Assembly: GCF_004217185.1 (NCBI RefSeq)
Contig: NZ_SHKL01000001.1
Coordinates: 5,454,001-5,518,000, forward strand
Reading direction: 5' to 3'
Source of the DNA: Pseudonocardia sediminis
GTDB taxonomy: Bacteria > Actinomycetota > Actinomycetes > Mycobacteriales > Pseudonocardiaceae
Length of the DNA: 64,000 bases
The notes beneath the pieces were generated by a model. That model saw nothing but the letters and a program-made list of their open reading frames with translations. It made no database searches and was not told the origin of the DNA. The position numbers were made by a program, and so were the translations under genes. Within the stretch, counting starts at the first letter, position 1, and each line of letters opens with the position of its first letter. Of this stretch, positions 34,625 to 45,435 are shown one piece after another.

Positions 34625-36106
34625 GTGACCGACGTCCAGGAACGTCCGGACGGCACCGCGGCGCAGCCCGACGAGCCGAACCCCTACCTGCTGGGCGTCT
34701 TCGCCCCCGTCCGCGACGAGATCACCGCCGACGACCTCGAGGTGATCGGCGAGATCCCGCGCGACCTCAACGGCGTCTACCTGCGCAACGGCCCGAACCC
34801 GCGCTTCGACGTGACCGGTCGTTACCACTGGTTCGACGGCGACGGCATGGTGCACGCGATCTCGTTCGAGAACGGCACCGCCCGCTACCGCAACCGCTAC
34901 GTCCGCACCCGCGGCCTGTCCCGCGAGGAGGCCGCCGGGCACCCGCTGTGGACCGGGATGGTCGAGTCGCCCGCCGGCAACCCGGTCGGCACGGCGCGCG
35001 GGCTGCCCTACAAGGACACCGCGAACACCGACCTGACGTTCCACCGCGGACGCGTGCTGGCCACCTGGTACCTGTGCGGCGAGCCGGTGTCGATGGACCC
35101 GCTGTCGCTCGAGACGCTCGGCGCCGAGACGTTCCTGGACACCCTGCACGGCGACGTGATGGCCCACCCGAAGCTCGACGAGCGCACCGGCGAGCTCATG
35201 TGGTTCGACTACGGCGCGCGCGACCCGCTGCTGCGCTACGGCGTCGTCGGGCCGTCCGGGGCGATCGAGCACGAGGTCCCGATCGAGCTGCCCGGCCCGC
35301 GGATGCCGCACGACATGGCGATCACCGAGAACCACTCGGTGCTGATGGACCTGCCGCTCGTCGCCGACCCCGAGGCCGCCCGGAAGGGCCGGCACAAGCT
35401 CCTCTTCGACCGGTCGATACCGGCCCGGTTCGGGGTCATCCCCCGCCGGGGCGCGTCGGCGGAGATCCGCTGGTTCGACGCCGAGCCCTGCTACATCTAC
35501 CACGTGGTCGGGGCCTGGGAGGAGCGCTCCGCGGCCGGGCACGACACCGTCGTCCTCGACGTCTGCCGGGTCACCCGCCCGGAGCCGAGACCGACCCGTC
35601 CGGGCCCGATCGGCAAGCTGCTCGGCTATCTGCGCCTCGACGCCCGGCTGCACCGCTACGTGTTCGACCTGCACACCGGCACCACCACCGAGACGCAGCT
35701 CGACGACGCGAACACCGAGTTCCCCTCGATCGACACCCGCGCCCAGGGAGGTGCCGGGTACCGCCACTCCTACGGCGTGCACATCGCCGACCACGAGACC
35801 GTCCGGTTCTCCGGGCTGCTGCGCCGCGACCGCGTCACCGGGGAACGCCAGGACCACTTCTTCGGGCCGGGCCGCTTCGGCAGCGAGGCCCCGTTCGCCC
35901 CGCGCGACGGCAGCACCGGCGACGACGACGGCTACCTGGTCTCGTTCGTCACCGACGAGCGCGACGGCCGCTCCGAGGTCGAGATCCTCGACGCCTCCGA
36001 CCTGGCCGCGGGCCCGGTCGCCCGGGTGCGGCTGCCGCAGCGGGTGCCGCTGGGCTTCCACGCCACCTGGGTGCGCCAGGACCAGCTCCGCCACACCCCC
36101 GCGTAA
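34625..36106 (+). CDS. carotenoid oxygenase family protein (carotenoid/stilbene cleavage dioxygenase)
   Basis: A 493-residue non-haem iron dioxygenase with a seven-bladed propeller. The four iron-binding histidines are visible at H181 (DVMAHPKLD), H229 (MPHDMAIT), H293 (YIYHVVGAWE) and H479 (GFHATWV); LRNGPNPRF and YHWFDGDGMVHA are typical N-terminal motifs. It cleaves a C=C bond of an apocarotenoid, carotenoid or stilbene-type substrate, which cannot be specified. GTG 34625 is preceded by GGAGG at 9-base distance; GTG 34616 overlaps that site and is unlikely. Regulation by the divergent HxlR protein is inferred. Confidence 0.9.
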   Translation: MTDVQERPDGTAAQPDEPNPYLLGVFAPVRDEITADDLEVIGEIPRDLNGVYLRNGPNPRFDVTGRYHWFDGDGMVHAISFENGTARYRNRYVRTRGLSREEAAGHPLWTGMVESPAGNPVGTARGLPYKDTANTDLTFHRGRVLATWYLCGEPVSMDPLSLETLGAETFLDTLHGDVMAHPKLDERTGELMWFDYGARDPLLRYGVVGPSGAIEHEVPIELPGPRMPHDMAITENHSVLMDLPLVADPEAARKGRHKLLFDRSIPARFGVIPRRGASAEIRWFDAEPCYIYHVVGAWEERSAAGHDTVVLDVCRVTRPEPRPTRPGPIGKLLGYLRLDARLHRYVFDLHTGTTTETQLDDANTEFPSIDTRAQGGAGYRHSYGVHIADHETVRFSGLLRRDRVTGERQDHFFGPGRFGSEAPFAPRDGSTGDDDGYLVSFVTDERDGRSEVEILDASDLAAGPVARVRLPQRVPLGFHATWVRQDQLRHTPA

Positions 36107-36160
36107 CGCCGTCCGCCGATGTCCGCCGATGTCCGGCGGCCCTCCCGCGCACTCCACCGG

Positions 36161-36229
36161 CTGCCGCGCACCTCGCGGACCGCGCGCGGACCGGTTCGGT
36201 GCGCGGGATCGGGCGAGGTGCGCGGGCAG
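36161..36229. terminator. hairpin between convergent carotenoid oxygenase and small gene
   Basis: Left arm 36161-36175 and right arm 36214-36229 pair over 15 bp with a single bulged base; a shorter inner GC stem lies between. Upstream, 36112-36129 has two back-to-back 10-base repeats (GTCCGCCGAT). Candidate bidirectional terminator without T-tract. Confidence 0.5.
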
Positions 36230-36248
36230 GCGCCGAGTGGGTTCTGCG

Positions 36249-36422
36249 TCAGCGTTCCGCGGCGGGCTCGTCGTCCGCCTGCTCGGCCGGACGGGCCGGG
36301 CGCAGCTGGACGACGCCGGAGTCCAGGTCGATCTCCCCGATCCGGAACCGCTGCCCGTCGGCCGAGGCGTCGGCGTCGTCGTGCACCTTCGGCCGCGGGA
36401 ACAGCTCACCCAGGAAGCTCAT
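36249..36422 (-). CDS. small acidic hypothetical protein, 57 residues
   Basis: Not recognised. A short frame of normal codon bias beginning at ATG 36422 (MSFLGELFPRPKVHDDADA) and ending in an Ala/Glu/Asp-rich tail. GGTGGAGG stands just before the start. The middle (FRIGEIDLDSGVVQLRP) looks like a beta-hairpin. It starts 20 bases before the aldehyde dehydrogenase stop on the same strand, so it would be the distal gene of that transcript. Conservation would be needed to confirm it. Confidence 0.55.
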   Translation of the reverse strand: MSFLGELFPRPKVHDDADASADGQRFRIGEIDLDSGVVQLRPARPAEQADDEPAAER

Positions 36423-36441
36423 GCCTCCACCGTACGCAGGA

Positions 36442-37824
36442 TCAGCTCGGAGCCTTGGCGGTACGGCGCAGGCGGGTGTTGACGAACTCGCCCATGCCCC
36501 ACCGGCCGAGCTCGCGTCCGAAGCCGGAACGCTTCACGCCACCGAAGGGCAGGCCGGGCAGCGTCGTGCCGTGCTCGTTGACGTAGGCCATCCCCACGTC
36601 GAGCTGGTCGGCGATCTGCTGGGCACGTTCGATATCGCTGCTCCACACCGAGCCGCTGAGCCCGAACGCGACGTCGTTGGCGAGCTTGACGGCCTCGTCG
36701 GTGGAGTCGACGCCGTAGACCACGGCGACCGGCCCGAAGATCTCCTCCGAGTAGGCGTCCATGTCCTTGGTGACGCCGGTGAGCACGGCCGGGCGCATGA
36801 ACGCGCCGTCGCCCTCGACCGCGTCGCCGCCGGTGTGCAGGGTGGCGCCCTGCTCGACCGCACGCTTGACCTGCGCCACGACGCCGTCGCGCGCCGCGAC
36901 CGACGACAGCGGACCGACCCGGGTGCCCGGGTCCAGGGGGTCGCCGACCTGTGCGGACTCGAAGACCCCGACGACGGTCGAGACGAACTCGTCGAACCGG
37001 TCGTTGCTCACGATCATCCGCTTCGGCGAGTTGCAGGCCTGGCCGGTGTTGGACAGCCGCGCCTTGGCCGCGGTGGTGGCCGTCGCGGCGAGGTCGGCGT
37101 CGTCGAGCACGATGAACGCGTCGGAACCGCCGAGCTCGAGCACGGCCTTCTTCAGGTTCCGCCCGGCCGTCTCGGCGACCGAGGCTCCCGCCCGCTCGCT
37201 GCCGGTCAGCGAGATGCCCTGCACCCGCGGGTCGGCGATCATGTCGGCGATCTGCTCGTTGGTCGCGTACACGTTGATGTAGACGGCCTCGGGGACGCCC
37301 GCGGTGTGGAAGATCTCGGCCATGACCTCGGCCGACGCCGCGCAGATCGGGGCGTGCTTGAGGATGATCGTGTTGCCGACCATCAGGTTCGGCGCCACGA
37401 ACCGCGCCACCTGGTAGTACGGGAAGTTCCAGGGCATGACGCCGACCAGGGGCCCGATCGGCCCGGTCTCGACCAGCGACTCCTGGGCGCCCTGCGGGTC
37501 CAGGGTCTCCGAGGTCAGCAGTTCCGCGGCGTGCTCGGCGTACCAGCGGTAGATGGCCGAGGCGAGCCCGACCTCACCGGCGGCCTGCTTGACCGGCTTG
37601 CCCATCTCGGTGGCGATCAGCGTGGCCAGCTCGTCGGAGCGGGCGTCGTAGGCGTCGGCGACGGCGTTCAGGATCGCCGCGCGGTCGGCGACGGAGGTCG
37701 CCCGCCAGCTCGGGAAGGCGCCGGCCGACTCGGCCAGGACGCCGGTGACGGCGCCGTCGCTCAGCTCGTCGAACTGCTTCTCGGTCTTGCCCGTGGTCGG
37801 GTTGGTCGTTACGTAGGCAGTCAT
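36442..37824 (-). CDS. NAD(P)-dependent succinate-semialdehyde dehydrogenase-like aldehyde dehydrogenase
   Basis: A 460-residue aldehyde dehydrogenase closest in style to GabD1/Sad-type succinate-semialdehyde dehydrogenases. VMPWNFPYYQVAR is the cofactor-domain start, ISLTGSERAGASVAE the dinucleotide loop, LELGGSDAF holds the general-base Glu, and NTGQACNSPKR the catalytic Cys. It oxidises an aldehyde, probably succinate semialdehyde, to the acid. ATG 37824. The product of the neighbouring carotenoid oxygenase is an aldehyde too, but the genes converge and no shared pathway is shown. Confidence 0.87.
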   Translation of the reverse strand: MTAYVTTNPTTGKTEKQFDELSDGAVTGVLAESAGAFPSWRATSVADRAAILNAVADAYDARSDELATLIATEMGKPVKQAAGEVGLASAIYRWYAEHAAELLTSETLDPQGAQESLVETGPIGPLVGVMPWNFPYYQVARFVAPNLMVGNTIILKHAPICAASAEVMAEIFHTAGVPEAVYINVYATNEQIADMIADPRVQGISLTGSERAGASVAETAGRNLKKAVLELGGSDAFIVLDDADLAATATTAAKARLSNTGQACNSPKRMIVSNDRFDEFVSTVVGVFESAQVGDPLDPGTRVGPLSSVAARDGVVAQVKRAVEQGATLHTGGDAVEGDGAFMRPAVLTGVTKDMDAYSEEIFGPVAVVYGVDSTDEAVKLANDVAFGLSGSVWSSDIERAQQIADQLDVGMAYVNEHGTTLPGLPFGGVKRSGFGRELGRWGMGEFVNTRLRRTAKAPS

Positions 37825-37878
37825 CGCCCTCGATGCTACGTCGGGACGGACGCCGGGGCGCGGTGACGGATCCGCACA

Positions 37879-37942
37879 CCCGTCCAGCGAACGGCACTCT
37901 CGTCGCCAAGACTCCGACGAGGGTGCCGTTCGCTGGGACGGG
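37879..37942. terminator. long hairpin between fbiC and aldehyde dehydrogenase genes
   Basis: Left arm 37879-37905 and right arm 37915-37942 pair over about 26 bp with one mismatch and one bulge, loop of 9 bases. It ends 4 bases before the end of fbiC (minus strand), so it is fbiC's candidate terminator. Confidence 0.65.
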
Positions 37943-37945
37943 GGC

Positions 37946-40609
37946 TCAGGCCAGGGGGAGCAGGCGCGGGGTGGCGCGCGGAGCGGGGGTGAGGACCTGC
38001 GGCTCACCCGCGTAGGTCGTGGTGCGCTGGCGCACCGGGCGTCCCGCGCCGGTGGCGATCGCCGTCAGCTCCTCCACCGAGCGCTCCGAGCCGTTCTCCG
38101 ACCCGGCCATCCGGCTGATCGTCTCCTCCATCAGCGTGCCGCCCATGTCGTCGGCGCCACCGCGCAGGATGTCGGCGGACAGGTCGTCGCCGAGCTTCAC
38201 CCACGAGCACTGGATGTGGTCGATCCGCCCGTGCAGGGCGAGCCGGGCGAACGCGTGCACGGCCCGGTTGTCCCGCTCGGTCGGGCCCGGACGGGCCAGG
38301 CCCGCCAGGTAGATCGGCGCGTTGTGGTGCACGAACGGCAGCGGCACGAACTCGGTGAACCCGCCGGTCCGGTCCTGGATCTCCGCGAGTGTGCGCAGGT
38401 GCCCGAGCCAGTGCCGCGGCTCGTCGACGTGGCCGTACATCATCGTCGACGACGACGCGATCCCCAGCTCGTGCGCGGTGGAGACGACCTCGATCCACTG
38501 CGACGCCGGCAGCTTGCCCTTGGTCAGGACCCAGCGGACCTCGTCGTCGAGGATCTCCGCGGCGGTGCCCGGGATCGAGCCGAGCCCGGCGGCCTTGAGC
38601 TCGGTCAGCCACTCCCGGATCGACACCCCGGCCTTGGCCGAGGCGGACACGATCTCCATCGGCGAGAACGCGTGCACGTGCATCCCGGGCACGGCCTCGC
38701 GCACGCCGCGCACCAGGTCGGCGTAGAACGACACCGGCAGCTGCGGGTCGATGCCGCCCTGCACGCAGACCTCGGTCGCGCCGTCGCGGGCGGCGTCGGC
38801 CGCGCGGTCGGCGACGTCGGACAGCGAGAGCCGGAACGCGTCGGCGTCGCGCTCGCGCTGGGCGAACGCGCAGAACCGGCACCCGACGTAGCAGACGTTC
38901 GAGAAGTTGATGTTGCGGTTGATCACGAAGGTGACGTCGTCACCGACGACGTCGCGGCGCACGTCGTCGGCCAGGCGCGCCAGCTCCTCCAGGCCCGCGC
39001 CGTCCGCGGTGAGCACGGCCATCGCCTTGTCGTGGTGCGCCGGGTCGAGCAGCGCGGCCGGGTCCGAGGCGGCCAGGTCCAGGCCCGCGCGGACGTCGGC
39101 GTCGAGACGGCTGGGCACCGTGCCGGCGCCGGTCTCGCCGTGCCGGGAGCGCTGGTCGGCCAGCTCGGAGGCGACCTCGTCCCAGTCGCCGTAGACCGAG
39201 CCGAAGTCGGTGCGCCGGTCGTCGGTGCGCCCGGTCGTGTCGATCGAGCTGTTCAGGTCGGTGCGCCCGGTGGATTCGAAACCGCCGTCGGGCTCCTGCC
39301 ACGGCAGGCCGGTGACGACCGCGTCCTCCCGGGCCAGGCCGTCCTCCCCGGCCAGCGCCGCGACGTGGGAGTGCAGGCGGGTGTCGATCCACGGCGACCC
39401 GGCGTTGACGTACTTCGGGTACGCGGTGAGCCGCTCGCGCATCGTGAAACCGGCCTCGGCGGTGCGGGCGGCCAGCTCGTCGACGGCCGGCCATGGCATC
39501 TCCGGGCTGACGTGGTCGACGGTCACCGGGGAGACGCCGCCCCAGTCGTCGATGCCGGCGCGCAGCATCAGGCCGTACTCGTCCCCGACCAGGTTCGGCG
39601 GCGCCTGGATGCGCATCTTCGGGCCCAGCACCAGCCGGGAGACGGCGATCGTGGCGGCCAGGTCCTCGAGGTCGGCGTCCGGGTCGTGGGCCATCGCGGT
39701 GTCCGGCTTGGCCCGGAAGTTCTGGACGATCACCTCCTGCACGTGACCGTGCTGGCGCGACGCCGACCGGATGGCGAAGATCGACTCGGCGCGCTCGGTG
39801 CGGTTCTCCCCGATCCCGATCAGGATGCCGGTGGTGAACGGGACGCCGACGCGTCCGGCGTCGGTGAGCGCGCGCAGCCGGACCGCGGGCTCCTTGTCCG
39901 GGCTGCCGTAGTGCGGCCCGCCCTTCTCCGACCACAGCCGCTCGGCGGTGGTCTCGAGCATCATCCCCATGCTGGCGGCGACGGGCTTGAGCCGCGTCAG
40001 CTCGGCCCAGCTCAGCACGCCCGGGTTCAGGTGCGGCAGCAGGCCGGTCTCCTCCAGCACCGCGATCGCGCAGGCCCGGACGTAGTCCAGCGTGGAGTCG
40101 TAGCCGCGCGCCTCCAGCCACTCCTTGGCCTGCGGCCAGCGGTCCTCGGGCCGGTCGCCGAGGGTGAACAGGGCCTCCTTGCAGCCCTGGGCGGCACCCT
40201 GGCGGGCGATCTCGACGACCTCGTCGCGTTCGAGGTACATCGAGTCCAGCCGGTGCGGGACGGTGACGAACGTGCAGTAGTGGCAGCGGTCCCGGCACAG
40301 CCGGGTGAGCGGGATGAACACGTTGCGGGAATACGTGACGACGCCGGGGCGCCCGGCGGCGACGAGGCCGGCGTCGCGGACCCGGGAGGCGTGGGAGAGC
40401 AGCTCGTCGAGCTGCTCACCGCGGGCGGCGAGCAGCACCGAGGCCTCGGTGACGTCCAGGGCGGCGCCGTCGCGGACCCGCCGCAGGGCCCGTTTCAGCG
40501 AGGACGCGCTGGGAGCCGCCTCCTGGGGAGCGCCCGCGTGGGGCGCCGGGGCCTCGGACGCCGCGCCGGCGGGCGTGGCGGACACGATCGGATCGGGCAG
40601 GTCAGCCAT
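37946..40609 (-). CDS. fbiC: 7,8-didemethyl-8-hydroxy-5-deazariboflavin (FO) synthase, bifunctional
   Basis: Fusion of CofG- and CofH-like radical SAM enzymes, 887 residues, making the FO chromophore of coenzyme F420 from tyrosine and a flavin precursor. The N-terminal half binds an iron-sulfur cluster through LCRDRCHYC (~105-113), the C-terminal half through VCYVGCRFCAF (~575); both halves keep their SAM-barrel motifs (NRNINFSNV, QGGIDPQLP, GSIPGTAAEIL). A charged linker of ~100 residues joins them. Its presence marks an F420-producing actinobacterium. ATG 40609; no neighbouring F420 genes are in the window. Confidence 0.96.
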   Translation of the reverse strand: MADLPDPIVSATPAGAASEAPAPHAGAPQEAAPSASSLKRALRRVRDGAALDVTEASVLLAARGEQLDELLSHASRVRDAGLVAAGRPGVVTYSRNVFIPLTRLCRDRCHYCTFVTVPHRLDSMYLERDEVVEIARQGAAQGCKEALFTLGDRPEDRWPQAKEWLEARGYDSTLDYVRACAIAVLEETGLLPHLNPGVLSWAELTRLKPVAASMGMMLETTAERLWSEKGGPHYGSPDKEPAVRLRALTDAGRVGVPFTTGILIGIGENRTERAESIFAIRSASRQHGHVQEVIVQNFRAKPDTAMAHDPDADLEDLAATIAVSRLVLGPKMRIQAPPNLVGDEYGLMLRAGIDDWGGVSPVTVDHVSPEMPWPAVDELAARTAEAGFTMRERLTAYPKYVNAGSPWIDTRLHSHVAALAGEDGLAREDAVVTGLPWQEPDGGFESTGRTDLNSSIDTTGRTDDRRTDFGSVYGDWDEVASELADQRSRHGETGAGTVPSRLDADVRAGLDLAASDPAALLDPAHHDKAMAVLTADGAGLEELARLADDVRRDVVGDDVTFVINRNINFSNVCYVGCRFCAFAQRERDADAFRLSLSDVADRAADAARDGATEVCVQGGIDPQLPVSFYADLVRGVREAVPGMHVHAFSPMEIVSASAKAGVSIREWLTELKAAGLGSIPGTAAEILDDEVRWVLTKGKLPASQWIEVVSTAHELGIASSSTMMYGHVDEPRHWLGHLRTLAEIQDRTGGFTEFVPLPFVHHNAPIYLAGLARPGPTERDNRAVHAFARLALHGRIDHIQCSWVKLGDDLSADILRGGADDMGGTLMEETISRMAGSENGSERSVEELTAIATGAGRPVRQRTTTYAGEPQVLTPAPRATPRLLPLA

Positions 40610-40709
40610 CCCACCACACTAGGTACCGATCACGAACCGCGCGATGGCCGTGATACTCACACGATCACCGGGTTCCGCCGGGAATACGCCTCGGCACGCC
40701 CGTGGGTGT

Positions 40710-40730
40710 CCCGCCGGGCCCTCGGGCGGG
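40710..40730. terminator. short GC hairpin after pseudokinase gene
   Basis: CCCGCC (40710-40715) and GGCGGG (40725-40730) form a 6-bp stem ending 5 bases from the end of the minus-strand pseudokinase gene. Weak terminator candidate. Confidence 0.35.
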
Positions 40731-40734
40731 GTTC

Positions 40735-41580
40735 CTAGAGCAGTGCCAGGACGACCATCACGACGACGGCCGCCAGCAGGATCCCGGCCACGACCAGCAA
40801 CAGGGTGCGCGAGCGTCCCAGGTCACCGGCGGCGGGGACCGGCCGGGACGCACGTTCGAGCAGCGCGTCGGCCTCCGGCGGCGACAGCCGCTGCTCCGGG
40901 TCGGCCGCGGTCAGACCGGCGATCGCCTCGGCCAGCGGCCCGTTCGACGGCGGGCGGCGGCCGGTCGCGTGGTGCAGCACCGCGCCCAGGGCCCACAGGT
41001 CGGCGGCCGGGGTGTCGGGCCCGCCCGCGCGGCGCTCCGGGGCGAGGAACCCGCCGGCGTCGGTGGCGCCGGCGGGCCCGCCGACCGCGCGGGCCAGCCC
41101 GATGTCGGTGACCACCGCACGTCCGGCCCCGTCGACCAGCACGCAGTCCGGGTTCAGCCCGCCGTGCGGGATGCCACCGGCGTGCACCGCGCCCAGTGCG
41201 GTCAGCACGTCGCGCCCGATCGACGCGACCCGCCGCGGCGGCATCTGTCCGTCGGCGACGACCGCGGACAGCGCCCGGGCGTCGGGCAGCTCGGTGATCA
41301 GGTGCTCGCGCAGGCTGCCGTCCGGGAGCCGGTCGGTGACCAGGTCCTGCACCGGGACGACACCGGGGTGCCGGATCCGCCCGGCCGCGCGGACCTCGCG
41401 CAGGAGGCGGTCCCTCAGTGGATCGTCGCCGTCGCCGGGCGCGGCGGGCAGCCGGATCTCGATCACCGCCACCTGACGTCCGGTGATCCGGTCCTCGGCC
41501 TTGTAGGACCTCCCGAACCCGCTGCGGTCGAGCTCGGCCAGCAGCAGGTAGCGCCCGCCGACGACCCGGCTGCGGTTCAC
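40735..41580 (-). CDS. pseudokinase with C-terminal membrane anchor
   Basis: A 281-residue Hanks-type kinase fold that has lost catalysis. The ATP Lys of VAIK is Ile40 (VAVIEI), HRDLKPxN has become HGGLNPDC (residues 139-146), removing the catalytic Asp and the Lys and Asn; the DFG Asp (TDIG, 159), an alpha-C Glu and APE remain. The glycine loop is diverged (LDRSGFGRSY). One transmembrane helix ends the protein (TLLLVVAGILLAAVVVMV), with almost nothing outside. GTG 41580 overlaps the xthA stop as GTGA, so it is made with exonuclease III. A scaffolding or allosteric role is the likely use. Confidence 0.85.
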   Translation of the reverse strand: MNRSRVVGGRYLLLAELDRSGFGRSYKAEDRITGRQVAVIEIRLPAAPGDGDDPLRDRLLREVRAAGRIRHPGVVPVQDLVTDRLPDGSLREHLITELPDARALSAVVADGQMPPRRVASIGRDVLTALGAVHAGGIPHGGLNPDCVLVDGAGRAVVTDIGLARAVGGPAGATDAGGFLAPERRAGGPDTPAADLWALGAVLHHATGRRPPSNGPLAEAIAGLTAADPEQRLSPPEADALLERASRPVPAAGDLGRSRTLLLVVAGILLAAVVVMVVLALL

Positions 41581-42383
41581 GCCTCGTACCGGACGGTCAC
41601 GGGAGCGTGGTCGGACCAGCGCCGGTCGTGCGCGGGTGCCCGTTCCACCACGGCGTCCTTGGCCCGGGCGGCGAGCCCCGGGGTGGCGAGCTGGTGGTCG
41701 ATCCGCCAGCCGACGTCGTTGTCGAAGGCCCGTCCGCGGTAGGTCCACCACGAGTACGGGCCGTCGGTGTCCGGGTGCAGCTCCCGCACCACGTCGACCC
41801 ACCCGTGATCGAGCAGGTCGGCCCACCACCGCCGCTCGTGCGGGAGGAAGCCCGAGTTCTTCTGGTTGGTCCTGTGGTTGCGCAGGTCGAGCTCGGTGGG
41901 GGCGATGTTGAAGTCGCCGCAGACCACCATCTCGCGTCCGTCGACGGCGCTGCGGTCGAACGCCGTGCGCAGGTAGAGGCCGAACACGTCGAGGAAGCGG
42001 TCCTTGGCGACCTGCTTGTCGGTGCCGGTGACGCCCTTGGTCAGGTACAGCGACGCGACCGTCAGCCCGGGCACGTCCACCTCGAGGTAGCGGCCCTGGA
42101 CGTCGATCTCGTCGTCGCCGAACCCGATGCGGACGGCGTCGGGCTCGGTGCGGGTCAGCACCGCGACGCCGCTGCGCCCCTTCGCCGTCTCGCTGGGCGC
42201 CAGCGTCAGCCACCAGCCGTGCTCGGCGAGCAGGTCGGTCAGCGCAACCGGGACCTCGTCGGGCAGGGCCCGGACCTCCTGCAGGCAGATGGCCTCGGCG
42301 TCGGACCCGGCGACCCACTCCAGCAGGCCCTTGCCAGCGGCCGCCCGCACCCCGTTGACGTTGGCGGTGCTCACGGTCGGCAT
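41577..42383 (-). CDS. xthA: exodeoxyribonuclease III (AP endonuclease)
   Basis: Base-excision repair enzyme cutting at abasic sites and trimming 3' ends. ATG 42383 gives 268 residues; the frame extends upstream to 42509 without conservation, and AGGGTGG lies before the ATG. Conserved residues: Asn in STANVNGVR, Glu in CLQEVRALP, Tyr in SLYLTKG, the GDFNIAPTELDL Asp/Asn motif, and SDHAPV with catalytic Asp-His. Coupled by GTGA overlap to a membrane pseudokinase, an unusual partner for a repair nuclease. Confidence 0.93.
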   Translation of the reverse strand: MPTVSTANVNGVRAAAGKGLLEWVAGSDAEAICLQEVRALPDEVPVALTDLLAEHGWWLTLAPSETAKGRSGVAVLTRTEPDAVRIGFGDDEIDVQGRYLEVDVPGLTVASLYLTKGVTGTDKQVAKDRFLDVFGLYLRTAFDRSAVDGREMVVCGDFNIAPTELDLRNHRTNQKNSGFLPHERRWWADLLDHGWVDVVRELHPDTDGPYSWWTYRGRAFDNDVGWRIDHQLATPGLAARAKDAVVERAPAHDRRWSDHAPVTVRYEA

Positions 42384-42456
42384 GCGACCACCCTGACGTA
42401 TGACGCGTCCGTTCGCACCAACGGGGTAGCCCGTCCGCTCAGCACCGTGGGTGTGC

Positions 42457-42786
42457 TCAGCAGACGCTGCCGGAGGTCGCGGCCACGCTGCTCGACGGGA
42501 CCCAGCCACCGTCGTTCAGCTTGCGGTAGCCGCTGTCGGTGACCGGCTGCGCGGCGACCTCGGTCCCCTTGGCCAAGGTCGCGGTCGGGGCCTCGGCCGT
42601 GCCGGGGCTGGGGCGCACCGGGACGCGTTCGGCCTGGACCGTCATCGTGCAGGCGTTGTCCAGGTTGTCGGTGGCGCTGCCGTAGAGCAGGGCCACCAGG
42701 GCCAGGCCGACGCCGAGGATCCCGACCAGCGGCCAGCCGGTGAGCCAGGACTTGCTGAGTCCCGGCAGGGAGAACCTGTTCGACAT
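42457..42786 (-). CDS. small membrane protein with SH3-like outer domain
   Basis: A 109-residue protein with one membrane helix (LVGILGVGLALVALLYG, ~19-36) after a short cytoplasmic start, then a ~65-residue domain outside. VRPSPGTAEAPTATLAKGTEVAA and YRKLNDGGWVPSSSV resemble bacterial SH3 (SH3b) repeats that bind cell-wall peptides or metals. Two cysteines outside (NACTM and the last residue) could form a disulfide. ATG 42786 with GGGGAGGAG upstream. Its stop is 73 bases before the xthA start on the same strand, so joint transcription is possible. Exact role unknown. Confidence 0.75.
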   Translation of the reverse strand: MSNRFSLPGLSKSWLTGWPLVGILGVGLALVALLYGSATDNLDNACTMTVQAERVPVRPSPGTAEAPTATLAKGTEVAAQPVTDSGYRKLNDGGWVPSSSVAATSGSVC

Positions 42787-43110
42787 CGACGCGCGCTCCT
42801 CCCCTGCCCCGCCGAGCGGCGGTGCCACCCCACGGTATCGGAGCGGGCCCGGGACCGAGATCCTCCGCGCGGGGGTGTCGGCACGCGCCGGGAATCCATC
42901 CAGTACGTGCGTCCGGTTACTCTGCACGCGCATGTGGGTGCACAACCGATAGCGTGTGCTCAGCGGGGCAGCGCCGACGCCTGCTTCTCGCCCGTGGGCC
43001 CTCTCCCGCCCTGGTAACTCGCCGGGAACGGCCCGCAGGCCCGGATCATCGCCGGCGCGGAACGCCCCTGTGCCCTCTCCCGACGAGCCAGAGGCAGGCC
43101 GAAAGCAACG
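42787..43110. other. divergent intergenic region upstream of icd
   Basis: 324 bases. Around 42918-42960 the sequence is less GC-rich and contains GCAC/GTGC palindromic words that may be promoter or operator DNA for icd. A purine-rich stretch (AGAGGCAGG) lies 10-18 bases before the icd ATG and may serve as its ribosome site. No RNA gene or small ORF could be supported. Confidence 0.35.
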
Positions 43111-45327
<2,217 letters not shown>

Positions 45328-45342
45328 CCACGCGCTGAGCCC

Positions 45343-45390
45343 CACGAACGGGACCCGGGGTGCACCAGTGCACCCCGGGTCCCGTTCGTG
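45343..45390 (+). terminator. perfect 22-bp stem-loop after icd
   Basis: Arms 45343-45364 and 45369-45390 are perfectly complementary with a 4-base loop (CCAG). It begins 15 bases after the icd stop and is the strongest hairpin in the window; no T-tract follows. Confidence 0.7.
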
Positions 45391-45435
45391 CTGTTCACAG
45401 CGATGGGAGGCCCACTCTGATGTATGTTGTGGTGT

